64,000 nucleotides of DNA from positions 682,001 through 746,000 of the forward strand of contig NZ_JAKNYM010000001.1 of the NCBI RefSeq assembly GCF_022865105.1. Reading direction: 5' to 3'. Source of the DNA: Sphingomicrobium astaxanthinifaciens. Lineage in GTDB: Bacteria; Pseudomonadota; Alphaproteobacteria; Sphingomonadales; Sphingomonadaceae. The position numbers and the translations under genes are program-made. The notes under the pieces are model-generated. The model was not told the DNA's origin. It worked only from the letters and a program-made list of their open reading frames with translations, and did no database searches. How positions within the stretch are numbered: the stretch's first letter is position 1; every line of letters begins with the position of its first letter. Shown here piece by piece: positions 17,209 to 25,431 of the stretch.

Positions 17209-18953
17209 GCCGGCTCGACATCGAGCGCTCGCTCTCGGGGCAGCCGTGGCGTTGGCGTTACCAGGGCGGCGACGACCTGACGCGCGATTTGACCGACCAG
17301 CTGCTGCTCGCGCGCGGGATCACGCAGGCCGACCTGCCGCGCCACCGCAGCCCCAGGCTGCGCGACTTCCTGCCCGACCCCTCGACCTTTCGCGACATGG
17401 ACAAGGCGGCCGCGCGGGTCGCCGATGCCATCGAGGCGGGCGAGACGATCGCCCTGTTCGGCGATTACGACGTCGATGGCGCCACCTCGGCCGCGCTGCT
17501 CGCCCGGCTGTTGCGCCAGCTCGGGGCCGAGCCGATGCTCTATATCCCCGACCGGCTGATGGAGGGCTATGGCCCCTCGGGCGCCGCGCTCGTCGAGCTC
17601 AAGCGCCGGGGCGCGGGCCTGTGCATCACCGTCGACTGCGGGGCGCAGGCCTTCGCCGCGCTCGACGAGGCTGCGGCGGCGGGGCTCGAGGTGATCGTCT
17701 GCGACCATCACAAGTGCGACGCGACGCTGCCGACCGCCTGCGCGGTCATCAACCCCAACCGGCTCGACGAGAGCGAGCTGGGCGCCGCGCACGGCCACCT
17801 CGCCGCGGTCGGCATGGCCTTCCTGCTCGGCGTCGCGCTGCTGCGCGAATTGCGCCGCCGCGGGCGCTTCGTCGACGGCGCCCCCGAGCCCGACCTCCTG
17901 CCGCTGCTCGACCTCGTCGCGCTCGGCACGGTCGCCGATGTCGCCAAGCTCCAGACCCTCAATCGCGCCTTCGTGACGCAGGGGCTCAAGGTCATGGCGA
18001 GCCAGCGCAACGTCGGGCTCACCGCGCTCGCGCGGGTGGCGGGGCTCAAGAAGGCACCCGCCGCGCGCGACCTCGGCTTCGCGCTCGGCCCGCGCATCAA
18101 TGCGGGCGGGCGAGTCGGCGAGGCCGACCTCGGGGTCCGCCTCCTCACCACCGAGGACGCCGCCGAAGCCGAGGAGATCGCGGCGCGGCTCGATCGCTAC
18201 AACGAGGAACGCCGCGCGATCGAGGCGGCGGTGACCGAGGCCGCGCTCGAGGCCGCCGAGGCGCAGGCCGACAGCGCGCTGCTGTGCGTCGCCGGGGCGG
18301 GCTGGCACCCCGGGGTGGTGGGCATCGTCGCCAGCCGCCTCAAGGAACGCTTTCGCCGCCCCGCGCTTGTCATCGGGCTCGACGAGGACGGCGTCGGCAA
18401 GGGCTCGGGCCGCTCGATTTCCGGGGTCGACCTGGGCGCCGCGATCCTCGCGGCGCGCGACACGGGGCTGCTCCTCGCCGGCGGGGGGCATGCGATGGCG
18501 GCGGGGGTGACGGTGGCGCCGGGCGGGACCGAGGCGCTGCACGCCTTCCTCGCCGAACGGCTGGCGGACGAAGTCGCCGCCGCGCGCGCGGGGCAGGCGC
18601 TGGTGATCGACGCCGTGCTCGCCGCGGGCGGGGTGGCGGGCGCGTTGTGCGACCGCATCGAGGCCGCGGGTCCCTATGGCGCGGGCTGGCCCGCCCCGCG
18701 CGTCGCGGTCGGCCCGGTGCGGCTGCTCAACGTCGGGGTGGTGGGGCAGGGCCATGTCCGGCTTCGCGCGGTGGGCGACGACCAGCGCGGTTTCAAGGCG
18801 ATCGCCTTTCGCGCCGCCGACCGCGAATGGGGGCAGGCATTGCTGGGCGCGCGTCCCGACCAGCGCTTCTGGCTCGCCGGGGTGCTCAAACGCGACGAGT
18901 GGACCGGGGGCGATGCCGCCGAAATGCACCTCGAGGATGCGGCCTACGCATAA
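17205..18953 (+). CDS. recJ: Single-stranded-DNA-specific exonuclease RecJ
   Basis: RecJ degrades single-stranded DNA 5' to 3' in mismatch repair and RecF-pathway recombination. The 582-residue protein has the DHH-family motifs: GDYDVDGATSAALL (motif I), TVDCGAQA, CDHHKCD (the DHH motif) and, in the DHHA1 part, GSGRSISGVDLG. The GGGHAMAAG segment is the usual conserved C-terminal Gly-rich site. The start codon overlaps the YdbT-like stop by ATGA. It is immediately followed by the promoter of tRNA-Glu. Confidence 0.95.
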   Translation: MSRLDIERSLSGQPWRWRYQGGDDLTRDLTDQLLLARGITQADLPRHRSPRLRDFLPDPSTFRDMDKAAARVADAIEAGETIALFGDYDVDGATSAALLARLLRQLGAEPMLYIPDRLMEGYGPSGAALVELKRRGAGLCITVDCGAQAFAALDEAAAAGLEVIVCDHHKCDATLPTACAVINPNRLDESELGAAHGHLAAVGMAFLLGVALLRELRRRGRFVDGAPEPDLLPLLDLVALGTVADVAKLQTLNRAFVTQGLKVMASQRNVGLTALARVAGLKKAPAARDLGFALGPRINAGGRVGEADLGVRLLTTEDAAEAEEIAARLDRYNEERRAIEAAVTEAALEAAEAQADSALLCVAGAGWHPGVVGIVASRLKERFRRPALVIGLDEDGVGKGSGRSISGVDLGAAILAARDTGLLLAGGGHAMAAGVTVAPGGTEALHAFLAERLADEVAAARAGQALVIDAVLAAGGVAGALCDRIEAAGPYGAGWPAPRVAVGPVRLLNVGVVGQGHVRLRAVGDDQRGFKAIAFRAADREWGQALLGARPDQRFWLAGVLKRDEWTGGDAAEMHLEDAAYA

Positions 18954-18969
18954 ATGCTGCAAAAGGCGC

Positions 18970-18996
18970 TTGACGTGTCCCGCGCCCGCTTATAGA
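18970..18996 (+). promoter_or_regulatory. Promoter of tRNA-Glu
   Basis: TTGACG (18970-18975) and TATAGA (18991-18996) are separated by 15 bases, slightly short for sigma-70, and lie about 23 bases before the mature tRNA. Position and the strong -35 support a tRNA promoter. Confidence 0.5.
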
Positions 18997-19018
18997 TGCG
19001 CCCCCACACCGACGGTGT

Positions 19019-19094
19019 GGCCCCTTCGTCTAGCGGTCTAGGACGTCGCCCTTTCACGGCGAAAACACGGGTTCGAGTCCCGTAGGGGTCACCA
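19019..19094 (+). tRNA. tRNA-Glu (anticodon TTC), CCA encoded
   Basis: The 76-base cloverleaf is complete. The acceptor GGCCCCT pairs with AGGGGTC (one G-T). The anticodon stem TCGCC/GGCGA closes the loop CTTTCAC with anticodon TTC, and the T arm ACGGG-TTCGAGT-CCCGT is perfect. The 3' end reads ACCA, so CCA is encoded. A 10-base leader sequence (19006-19015) is exactly complementary to the trailer at 19096-19105. The last 40 bases recur at 20191-20230 as part of a longer duplication. Confidence 0.97.
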
Positions 19095-19241
19095 TCCGTC
19101 GGTGTCTTTTGCTCCCCTTACAACCTTGCCCCCGCCGCCCCGGCGCGATCGCCGATGGGGCGCGCGCTGGTCACACCTGTGCCGGGGAGCCGGACCCGCT
19201 TGACCAGCGCCACCACCGCCCAGGCCAGCGCCCCGCCGACC
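19055..19241 (+). repeat. Left copy of 187-bp direct repeat (tRNA-Glu 3' end plus PAP2 gene tail)
   Basis: This stretch matches 20191-20377 at a constant offset of 1136 bases with five mismatches that I could find (19078, 19173, 19175, 19178, 19213). It covers the 3' half of the real tRNA-Glu, its trailer, and the last codons of the PAP2 gene read on the minus strand. After 19241 the two copies diverge abruptly. Confidence 0.92.
19118..19241 (-). pseudogene. 3' fragment of a PAP2 family phosphatase gene
   Basis: Read on the minus strand this encodes VGGALAWAVVALVKRVRLPG and onward to the same stop as the intact PAP2 protein at 20254-21123, with two amino-acid changes (Met to Val, Ala to Val). 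Upstream of 19241 the homology ends. The frame stays open to an ATG at 19339 in insert DNA, giving a 73-codon hybrid without the PAP2 catalytic motifs. It is almost certainly non-functional as a phosphatase. Confidence 0.75.
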
Positions 19242-19679
19242 GCCGCGCCAAACATAAAGGACAGCGGAACTGCCGGGTTTCTAGACAAGAACGAACTGGC
19301 AGGACCTCGCGGTCGCGCCTCGTCGTGTGAACCGGTCATCCCAACCAGAAACGCGCCCTTCCCTAGAGGTAAAACTGGTCACCGCACTAGTCTAGGTACT
19401 GCCACAGATCGTTGATATACCCCTTTTCCGCCACCCGCTTAACGATGGTACCGCGACCTGCGGCCGTCGAAGGAAAAATCGGGCCGCCGTATGTCTTTGT
19501 TGATCTGTTTTGACAAGTAGTTTCGTTCCAAACAGAGTTGCTGACGACCAATGTTTCTCAAGCCAGTGACATTATAGGGGAGCTTTTAATTTCGACGAAA
19601 GTCCTCCTGCTCTTTACTTTTGACGCTTGAGCTCTAACCCTCGCCCCACTCGGCTTTCAGCGTATCGGGAACCCGAACC

Positions 19680-19823
19680 ATGAAATATCAACCGATCAAA
19701 ACCACGAGGCGGCGGACTCTCGCGCTCGCCGGGGCGATGGTGCTCGCGCTGCTTTTCATCCTCGCCGGCGCCGCGCTGCTGCTCAGCGCTCCCGAAGGTG
19801 CGGCGGTGCTGCTCGACCGTTAG
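19680..19823 (+). CDS. Possible 47-residue single-span membrane peptide, or truncated gene start
   Basis: ATG at 19680 opens 47 codons ending at TAG 19821: a basic N-terminus (MKYQPIKTTRRRTLAL) then a hydrophobic span and LLLSAPEGAAVLLDR. GGGA lies 9-12 bases upstream as a ribosome site. The pattern of a basic start, one helix and then a TPAGR-like LLDR segment resembles the first 45 residues of TamB/AsmA-type proteins, so this may be the broken 5' end of such a gene. GC is high here and drops immediately after the stop. Expression is uncertain. Confidence 0.4.
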   Translation: MKYQPIKTTRRRTLALAGAMVLALLFILAGAALLLSAPEGAAVLLDR

Positions 19824-20190
19824 AGCGCGAAATTTTGACGAGCACAGCGCATCCTTCTGGGAGTCAGACTTCGAGTTCCATCAGAAATCCATGATGACGC
19901 GGGCGCCTTCACAGGTGCGCGCTATATCTTTTTATGGCGCCGCGTTTCGCGCGTGGGTGCAAAATGAAGCAGATCCCTTTTCCCAAGCCTGACGCGGCTC
20001 GTCCATGGGACGCACCCGGCATCCCCGGGCGAGATGCGCGCGCAACCCACACGGGCCGCTCCACTCTACAGGGGGGTGCGCCTCACAGGTTCCCCCCGGG
20101 GCGCTAACCCCTTGAAACGGAACGGGACAGAATTCGCGCTTTGGGGGGGGGGGAGGGAATGGGCTTTGAAAACGAAGCACATTCTAATTC

Positions 20191-20377
20191 CACGGCGAAA
20201 ACACGGGTTCGAGGCCCGTAGGGGTCACCATCCGTCGGTGTCTTTTGCTCCCCTTACAACCTTGCCCCCGCCGCCCCGGCGCGATCGCCGATGGGGCGCG
20301 CGCTGGTCGCGCCGGTGCCGGGGAGCCGGACCCGCTTGACCAGCGCCATCACCGCCCAGGCCAGCGCCCCGCCGACC
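20191..20377 (+). repeat. Right copy of 187-bp direct repeat
   Basis: Matches 19055-19241. Its first 40 bases (20191-20230) are the 3' part of tRNA-Glu including ACCA but without the acceptor 5' strand, D arm or anticodon, so this is not a tRNA gene; one T-loop base is changed (T to G at 20214). The rest is the genuine 3' end of the PAP2 gene and its downstream spacer. Confidence 0.92.
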
Positions 20378-21123
20378 AGCCCGTCGACCGCATAATGCCA
20401 GCCGGTCACCACCGACAGCACGAGGATCGCGAAGGCGAACGCCCATGCCGTCCAGTGGCGCAGCATGATCGCGGCCCAGGTCACCGCGGCGATATGCATG
20501 CTCGGCATCGCGGATATGCCGCCACCGACCGCCGTTCCCTGGCTGGTGTAGAGCGCCCACAGATAGTCGGCATAAACCGGCTCGGGGATCGCCGCGAAAC
20601 GGTCGCCGAGCCCGAGGTCGTCGTAGAACACCGGCCCCGCCGCGGGCACGAGGAACTGCACCACCGGCGCCACCAGCCCCCACAGGATGAACCAGCCGCT
20701 GATCGCGCGCACGTCCTCGCGCGCCTTGAACAGGGCGAAGCAGATGAACAATCCCCACGCCCAGTGATAGACGAAATGCCAGTCGGGAAAATGGAGCCAG
20801 CTGACGTAGGGCCACGGGTCGCCGAAGAAGAGCAGCGCATCGAGATCGGCGAGCAGCCGGTCGGCCCACATGCCGCGCTCGTTGATGGTCATCTTCACGC
20901 CGTTGTAGGCCGACATGCCCAGCCCCGCCATGAAGGACAGGACGGCGACCGTGAACACCGGTCGCAGGGTCTCGAGCCGCAGGTAACAATAGAGCGTGAA
21001 CGGCGCGATCGCGAGGCAGGCGATCCCGATCCAGAACAGCATCCCGCCAACCCCGAAATGGTCCCAGCCGAGGATCAGGTTCGGCGCGATGCACAGGATC
21101 GCAATCGGTAGCCAGACGCGCAT
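20254..21123 (-). CDS. PAP2 superfamily phosphatase, membrane (Aur1/Ipt1-like)
   Basis: A 289-residue membrane protein with about six hydrophobic segments. Acid-phosphatase motifs are visible late in the protein: SAMPSMHIA (motif 2 Ser-Met-His) and GWHYAVD (motif 3 His with following Asp), the arrangement of the inositolphosphotransferase-like PAP2_3 group. Such enzymes act on lipid phosphates or phosphodiesters at the membrane; the substrate is unknown. The start at 21123 (MRVWLPIAILC) is the first ATG before a hydrophobic helix; the longer upstream frame is rejected. Its last 124 bases are duplicated in the left repeat. Confidence 0.85.
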   Translation of the reverse strand: MRVWLPIAILCIAPNLILGWDHFGVGGMLFWIGIACLAIAPFTLYCYLRLETLRPVFTVAVLSFMAGLGMSAYNGVKMTINERGMWADRLLADLDALLFFGDPWPYVSWLHFPDWHFVYHWAWGLFICFALFKAREDVRAISGWFILWGLVAPVVQFLVPAAGPVFYDDLGLGDRFAAIPEPVYADYLWALYTSQGTAVGGGISAMPSMHIAAVTWAAIMLRHWTAWAFAFAILVLSVVTGWHYAVDGLVGGALAWAVMALVKRVRLPGTGATSARPIGDRAGAAGARL

Positions 21124-21214
21124 TCTTCCCCCGTCGCCAGCGGAACGCGGGAGCGATGCTGCCACAGTTCGCCCGCGATCGCAAAAGCCGGCAGTGGCGC
21201 GCTCGCCCGCGGGC

Positions 21215-21574
21215 TCAGCGCTCGGCGCGGTCGCGGGGCTCGATGATGAGGTAGGCGACCTCCGTTTCGCCGACGTTGAGCACCTCGTGCCACTCGGTGC
21301 CCTCGCTCGCGAAATGGCTGCCCGTCGCCAGCTCCACCTCGCGACTGCCCGAGGCATCGGTCAACCGCATCCGCCCGCCCGACAGCGCATAGCCGAAATG
21401 GGGGGCGTGGAAGTGCCGCTCGTGCCCGACCCCCGGGGCGAAGCGACAGCGCAGGACCCGCTGCCGGGCATCCTCGTGCAGCACCTCGCACACCGGCGCG
21501 CCCTGCCACCCCGCCGCGAGCGGGTCGGGCAGCGGCGCGGGCGGGGCCGACAACAGCGCGATGAGCAGGCTCAT
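21215..21574 (-). CDS. Secreted cupin domain protein
   Basis: A 119-residue protein with a short hydrophobic N-terminus (MSLLIALLSAPPAPLPDPLA) that may be a signal peptide, then a single cupin fold: HERHFHAPHFGYALSGG supplies metal-binding His residues in motif 1 and GSHFASEGTEWHEVLN the later His. No catalytic role can be read. It follows the universal stress protein gene by 9 bases and is probably the last gene of the formaldehyde operon. Confidence 0.75.
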   Translation of the reverse strand: MSLLIALLSAPPAPLPDPLAAGWQGAPVCEVLHEDARQRVLRCRFAPGVGHERHFHAPHFGYALSGGRMRLTDASGSREVELATGSHFASEGTEWHEVLNVGETEVAYLIIEPRDRAER

Positions 21575-21583
21575 ATGCGCCTC

Positions 21584-22411
21584 CTAATGCGCGACCATCA
21601 GCGCGATCGGGCAGCCCTTGAGCAGGCTGTGGGTGGTGCCGCCGAACAGCTTCTCGCCGAGGCGCGAGCGTCCATAGCCCCCCACCACGAGCAGCCCCGC
21701 GCCCTTGTCCTCGGCGAAATCGAGCAGCGCGCGCGAGACCTTGCCATCGACCTCGTCGATGCAGTGATATTCGCTCGTCACCCCGTTGCGGCTGAGATAT
21801 TCGAGCACGTCGGTCACCGGGTAGAGCCCGTTTTCGGACGCCTCGCCGCGCTCGGTCACGCGCACGACATGCACCTCGCTCGCCTGCGCGATCAGGTCCA
21901 TCCCCCCGCGCACCGCGTTGGCGACCTCGAAGCTGCCGTCCCAGCCGATCACCGCCACGCCCTTGGGGTCGAAGCAATCCTGGTCATCGCCGCGAAGGAA
22001 CACGGGCGAGGCCGAATTCATCAGCACATCGCCGAGCACGGTCAGCGCTGCCCCCTTGCTGTCGCCGTTGCGCGGCACGCGCCCGGCCACGATGAGATCG
22101 GCAAGCGCCGCCTTGGCGACGATCGAGCCGGCGGTCGAGCCGGTCACCCGCTGGTAGTCCCAGCCGACATCCTCGTTCGACAGCTCCTTCTTGACCGCCT
22201 CCTCGAGCGCCTTTTCGGCCGCGTCGAAGGCGCGCTGGCCCGAGCGGTCGGGGTCGATCCCCCCGAAGCTCTGGAACACCGCCGCGGCATCCTCCGAGGT
22301 GACGTGGAGCACTTCGAGATGCGCCCCCACCGCCCGCGCGATGGCCAGCGCGGCCTCGACCCGCTTGTTCACCATCGGGTCGGCCTGGACGTGGAGGAGG
22401 ATGGTTTTCAT
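21584..22411 (-). CDS. Universal stress protein, tandem UspA domains
   Basis: A 275-residue protein with two UspA-like domains (about 1-140 and 145-275). The second holds the ATP-binding signature GGYGRSRLGEKLFGGTTHSL (G-x2-G-x9-G-T), while the first lacks a clear copy, a common division in tandem Usp proteins. Role: stress resistance, mechanism unknown. Its start overlaps the fghA stop by ATGA (22408-22411), so it is translated with the formaldehyde detoxification genes. Confidence 0.9.
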   Translation of the reverse strand: MKTILLHVQADPMVNKRVEAALAIARAVGAHLEVLHVTSEDAAAVFQSFGGIDPDRSGQRAFDAAEKALEEAVKKELSNEDVGWDYQRVTGSTAGSIVAKAALADLIVAGRVPRNGDSKGAALTVLGDVLMNSASPVFLRGDDQDCFDPKGVAVIGWDGSFEVANAVRGGMDLIAQASEVHVVRVTERGEASENGLYPVTDVLEYLSRNGVTSEYHCIDEVDGKVSRALLDFAEDKGAGLLVVGGYGRSRLGEKLFGGTTHSLLKGCPIALMVAH

Positions 22412-23259
22412 TGGGTTCCTTTCAAGCGATCGGCGTGCCAGCCGACATGGTCGGCCATGAAGCTGGAGATGAAATAATAGCTGTGGTCGTACCCCGACTG
22501 GCGGCGCAGGTTAAGGGGGATGCCGGCGCCGCCGCAAGCCGCCTCGAGCGCCTCGGGGCAGAGCTGCTCGTGAAGGAACGGGTCCTCGGTGCCGACATCG
22601 ACCAGGATCTCGCCGCGCCGCGCCCCGTCCTCGATCAGCGCGACCGCGTCATAGGCGCGCCAGTCGGCCTCGTCCTCGCCCAAATAGAGCTCGAACGCCT
22701 TTTTCCCCCACGGCGCGGCCATCGGGTTGGCGATCGGCGCGAACGCCGAGACCGACCGCCACTTGCCCGGCTCGCGCAGCGCCGCGACCAGCGCGCCATG
22801 GCCGCCCATCGAATGCCCCATGATCGAGCTGGCATGAGGATCGACCGGGAAATGCTCGGCCACCAGCGCGGGCAGCTCCTCGCTGACATAGTTCCACATG
22901 CGATAGTTGCGCGCATAGGGCGGCTGCGTGGCGTCGACATAGAAGCCCGCGCCGAGGCCGAAGTCCCAATGCCCCGCGCTGTCGTCGGGGACGCCCTCGC
23001 CGCGCGGGCTGGTGTCGGGGGCGACGAAGACGATGCCCTGCGCGGCGCAGGCGGCGCGATACTCGCCCTTCTCGGTGACGTTGGCGTGGGTGCAGGTCAG
23101 CCCCGACAGGTAATAGAGGACCGGCAGCCGCGTGCCCTCGCGGTGCGGCGGCACGAAGACCGAAAAGGTCATGTCGGTCCCGGTCGAGGTGCTGGCGTGG
23201 CGATACACCCCCTGGCGTCCGCCATGGCTGACCCAGCCGTCGACCGTCTCGAGGGTCAC
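22408..23259 (-). CDS. fghA: S-formylglutathione hydrolase
   Basis: Hydrolyses S-formylglutathione to formate and glutathione, the second step of glutathione-dependent formaldehyde oxidation. An esterase D type alpha/beta hydrolase of 283 aa, with the nucleophile elbow MGHSMGGHGAL, the conserved LTCTHANVTEKGEYR and the C-terminal catalytic His in SGYDHSYYFI. The start is a GTG at 23259, chosen from the family N-terminus and the GTGA overlap with the VOC gene. Neighbours frmA and the VOC gene support the role. Confidence 0.94.
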   Translation of the reverse strand: MTLETVDGWVSHGGRQGVYRHASTSTGTDMTFSVFVPPHREGTRLPVLYYLSGLTCTHANVTEKGEYRAACAAQGIVFVAPDTSPRGEGVPDDSAGHWDFGLGAGFYVDATQPPYARNYRMWNYVSEELPALVAEHFPVDPHASSIMGHSMGGHGALVAALREPGKWRSVSAFAPIANPMAAPWGKKAFELYLGEDEADWRAYDAVALIEDGARRGEILVDVGTEDPFLHEQLCPEALEAACGGAGIPLNLRRQSGYDHSYYFISSFMADHVGWHADRLKGTQ

Positions 23260-23642
23260 TTGCGCGGCACCCGGTAGAGCCCGCACAGCTTGTTGCCGGC
23301 GGGATCGCGCAGATAGGCGAGGTAGAGTTCGCCGAACGGGTTGGCGCGGATGCCGGGCGGGTCTTCCACCGCAGTGCCGCCCGCGCCCACCCCGGCCTCG
23401 TGCCACGCGTCGACCTGCTCCTTGCTGTCGCAGGCAAAGCCGATCGTCATGCCGTTGCCGCAGCTCGCGGGCCCGCCGTCGAGCGGCTTGCCGAGCATGA
23501 AGACCGCGCCCTTGTGGAGCCAGCTGGTGCGCCCCTTCTCGTCGGTGATCCCGGGCTTGCCCCCGATCGCCGAGAAGAGCGCGTCATAGAAGGCTCTGGA
23601 ACGGTCGAGGTCGTCGGCGCCGACCATCACATGGCTGAACAT
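23256..23642 (-). CDS. VOC family (glyoxalase/bleomycin resistance-like) protein
   Basis: A 128-residue protein with two beta-alpha-beta-beta-beta halves of the vicinal oxygen chelate fold (FSHVMVGADDLDRSRAFYDA at the start, PFGELYLAYLRDPAGNKLC near the end). Similar proteins often sit between frmA and fghA in proteobacteria, which suggests a part in glutathione-adduct or formaldehyde metabolism, but no activity is known. It starts 12 bases after frmA and overlaps fghA by GTGA. Confidence 0.88.
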   Translation of the reverse strand: MFSHVMVGADDLDRSRAFYDALFSAIGGKPGITDEKGRTSWLHKGAVFMLGKPLDGGPASCGNGMTIGFACDSKEQVDAWHEAGVGAGGTAVEDPPGIRANPFGELYLAYLRDPAGNKLCGLYRVPRK

Positions 23643-23654
23643 TGTCTTTTCTCC

Positions 23655-24758
23655 TCAGTAGACCACGACCGAGCGGATCGACTTGCCCTCGTGCATGAGC
23701 TCGAACCCGCGATTGATCTCGTCGAGCGAGAGGACGTGGGTGATCATCGGGTCGATCGCGATCTTGCCGTCCATATACCAGTCGACGATCCGCGGCACGT
23801 CGGTTCGTCCCTTCGCCCCGCCGAAGGCGGTGCCGCGCCAGTTGCGCCCGGTTACCAGCTGGAACGGGCGGGTGGCGATCTCCTTGCCGGCCTCGGCGAC
23901 CCCGATGATGATCGAGGTGCCCCAGCCCTTGTGACAGCATTCCAATGCCTGCCGCATCACCTCGACATTGCCGGTGCAATCGAAGCTGTAATCGGCGCCG
24001 CCGTCGAGCATCGCGACGATCTTCTCGACCACCCCGCCCTCGCGCGCGTCGATGAAGTCGGTCATGCCGAACTGCTCGCCCCAGCCCGCCTTGTCGGGGT
24101 TGATATCGACCCCGACGATGCGGTCGGCGCCCGCCATCCGCGCGCCTTGGATGACGTTGAGGCCGATCCCGCCGAGCCCGAACACGACGACATTGTCGCC
24201 CGGCTTGACCGCGGCGGTGTTGACCACCGCGCCGACCCCGGTGGTGACCCCGCAACCGACATAGCAGGCCGACTGGAAGGGCGCGTCCTTGCGAATCTTC
24301 GCCACCGCGATCTCGGGCAGCACGGTGAAGTTCGAGAAGGTCGAGCAGCCCATGTAGTGGAAGATGGTTTCGCCCTTGTAGGAAAAGCGGCTGGTGCCGT
24401 CGGGCATCAGCCCCTTGCCCTGCGTCTCGCGGATCGCGCTGCACAGGTTGGTCTTGCCCGACAGGCACATTTTGCACTGGCGGCATTCGGGGGTGTAGAG
24501 CGGGATGACATGGTCGTCGGGCGCGACCGAGCTGACGCCCGCCCCCACCTCGCGCACGATCCCCGCGCCCTCGTGCCCGAGAATGGTCGGGAACAGCCCC
24601 TCGCTGTCGTGACCGCCCAGCGTATAGGCGTCGGTGTGGCAGATCCCCGTCGCCATGATCTCGACCAGCACCTCGCCCTCCCTCGGGCCCTCGAGATCGA
24701 CCTCGACGATCTCGAGCGGCTGCTTTTCCGCAAAGGCGACGGCGGCTCGTGTCTTCAT
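23655..24758 (-). CDS. frmA: S-(hydroxymethyl)glutathione dehydrogenase / class III alcohol dehydrogenase
   Basis: Oxidises S-hydroxymethylglutathione (formed from formaldehyde and glutathione) to S-formylglutathione with NAD+. The 367-residue zinc MDR enzyme shows the catalytic-zinc ligands in [12 protein letters not shown] and GHEGAG, the four-cysteine structural zinc site within [25 protein letters not shown] and the dinucleotide fold FGLGGIGLN. First gene of the minus-strand operon frmA-VOC-fghA-usp-cupin. No FrmR-type regulator is adjacent. Confidence 0.95.
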   Translation of the reverse strand: MKTRAAVAFAEKQPLEIVEVDLEGPREGEVLVEIMATGICHTDAYTLGGHDSEGLFPTILGHEGAGIVREVGAGVSSVAPDDHVIPLYTPECRQCKMCLSGKTNLCSAIRETQGKGLMPDGTSRFSYKGETIFHYMGCSTFSNFTVLPEIAVAKIRKDAPFQSACYVGCGVTTGVGAVVNTAAVKPGDNVVVFGLGGIGLNVIQGARMAGADRIVGVDINPDKAGWGEQFGMTDFIDAREGGVVEKIVAMLDGGADYSFDCTGNVEVMRQALECCHKGWGTSIIIGVAEAGKEIATRPFQLVTGRNWRGTAFGGAKGRTDVPRIVDWYMDGKIAIDPMITHVLSLDEINRGFELMHEGKSIRSVVVY

Positions 24759-24827
24759 GGCGCTTGATTCCCCTGCTGGCGCTGGAGCCCGCCTTCTAGC
24801 GGCTCGGCCGCGCCGCCGCCAGCGGGG

Positions 24828-25367
24828 CTAGCGCTCGATCCGCAGCCGGCTCGCCGAACCGGCGGGGCCGAGCAGCGTGAACCCCTCATCGTCGCACGCC
24901 AGCCGCGCGCGCGGCAGGTCGAGGATCACCGTGTCGCCCACGCTCAGGCGCACCGCGCCCAGCCCCGCCCCGAGCGCGCACCGCGCGTCGAGATAGTCGC
25001 GCGCCGCGGCCGCATCGGGCGCCAGCGCCGGGCGCAGGCTGTCGAGGCACTTGTTGTGCGTCGCCGCCTCGCGCGTGGCAGCGGGACCGCAGGTCGCGGT
25101 CGCGCTCGCCGCGCGCTCGCGATGGCGCAGGATCACGGGCAGCCGGGTCTCCGCGGCGCCGCGCGGCGATGTCGCGGCGGGCAGCGAGAGCCGCTGCGGC
25201 GCGGTCTCGTCCCACGGGAAGCGCAGGCGGATGCGCCCTTCGCCCTCGCCCTCGATCTCGAGCAGCGCGCTCGTGCGCGCCCGCTCGCCGAGAAATTCCA
25301 TGTCGCTCTGCTGCTGCTGCGCCTGCGGCGCCAGGACCAGCAGCGCGAGTGCGATCGCAACGGTCAT
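24828..25367 (-). CDS. Secreted protein of unknown function
   Basis: A 179-residue protein starting with a signal peptide (MTVAIALALLVLAPQAQ) and a short Gln run (QAQQQQ). The mature part is rich in Ala and Arg with cysteines at CGPAAT, NKCLDS, ARCALG and LACDDE that could form two disulfides in the periplasm. No family is recognised. It stands between the formaldehyde operon and the symporter gene on the same strand, separated by gaps of about 65 bp. Confidence 0.65.
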   Translation of the reverse strand: MTVAIALALLVLAPQAQQQQSDMEFLGERARTSALLEIEGEGEGRIRLRFPWDETAPQRLSLPAATSPRGAAETRLPVILRHRERAASATATCGPAATREAATHNKCLDSLRPALAPDAAAARDYLDARCALGAGLGAVRLSVGDTVILDLPRARLACDDEGFTLLGPAGSASRLRIER

Positions 25368-25431
25368 GGCGGTTCCTCCCTCGGGTCGGATGCGCGCGCA
25401 TTATAGCCGATGCGCGCGCCCGGCGCGAGGG

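Larger units (their letters stand above)
19095..20190. mobile_element. Insert of about 1.1 kb between duplicated tRNA-Glu 3' ends; remnant of an integrated or rearranged segment
   Basis: Between the intact tRNA-Glu and a second copy of its 3' end lies DNA clearly poorer in GC than the surroundings, with TA-rich runs around 19480-19620 and 19840-19990. The tRNA 3' end repeated at the far border is the usual scar of site-specific integration, but there is no integrase, and the repeat extends 147 bp beyond the tRNA into chromosomal sequence, which simple integration does not explain. Contents: a PAP2 gene tail, one possible 47-codon ORF, and otherwise no gene I can support. An 11-base G run occurs at 20143-20153. 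Mobile origin is an inference; duplication with replacement is an alternative. Confidence 0.4.

Noticed and set aside
20143-20153. Run of 11 G
   Set aside because: Notable as a homopolymer and a possible slippage or assembly-error site, but it is not in a supported gene, so phase variation has no target.
19932-20180. 82-codon minus-strand ORF in the tRNA-Glu insert
   Set aside because: Runs through a C11 tract and unusual composition; no ribosome site and no recognisable domain.
20191-20230. Second tRNA-Glu
   Set aside because: Only the 3' 40 bases are present, without the 5' acceptor strand, D arm or anticodon.
24765-24827. Possible terminator after the 24828-25367 gene
   Set aside because: The stem is interrupted and lacks a U-tract, so it is not listed as a feature.
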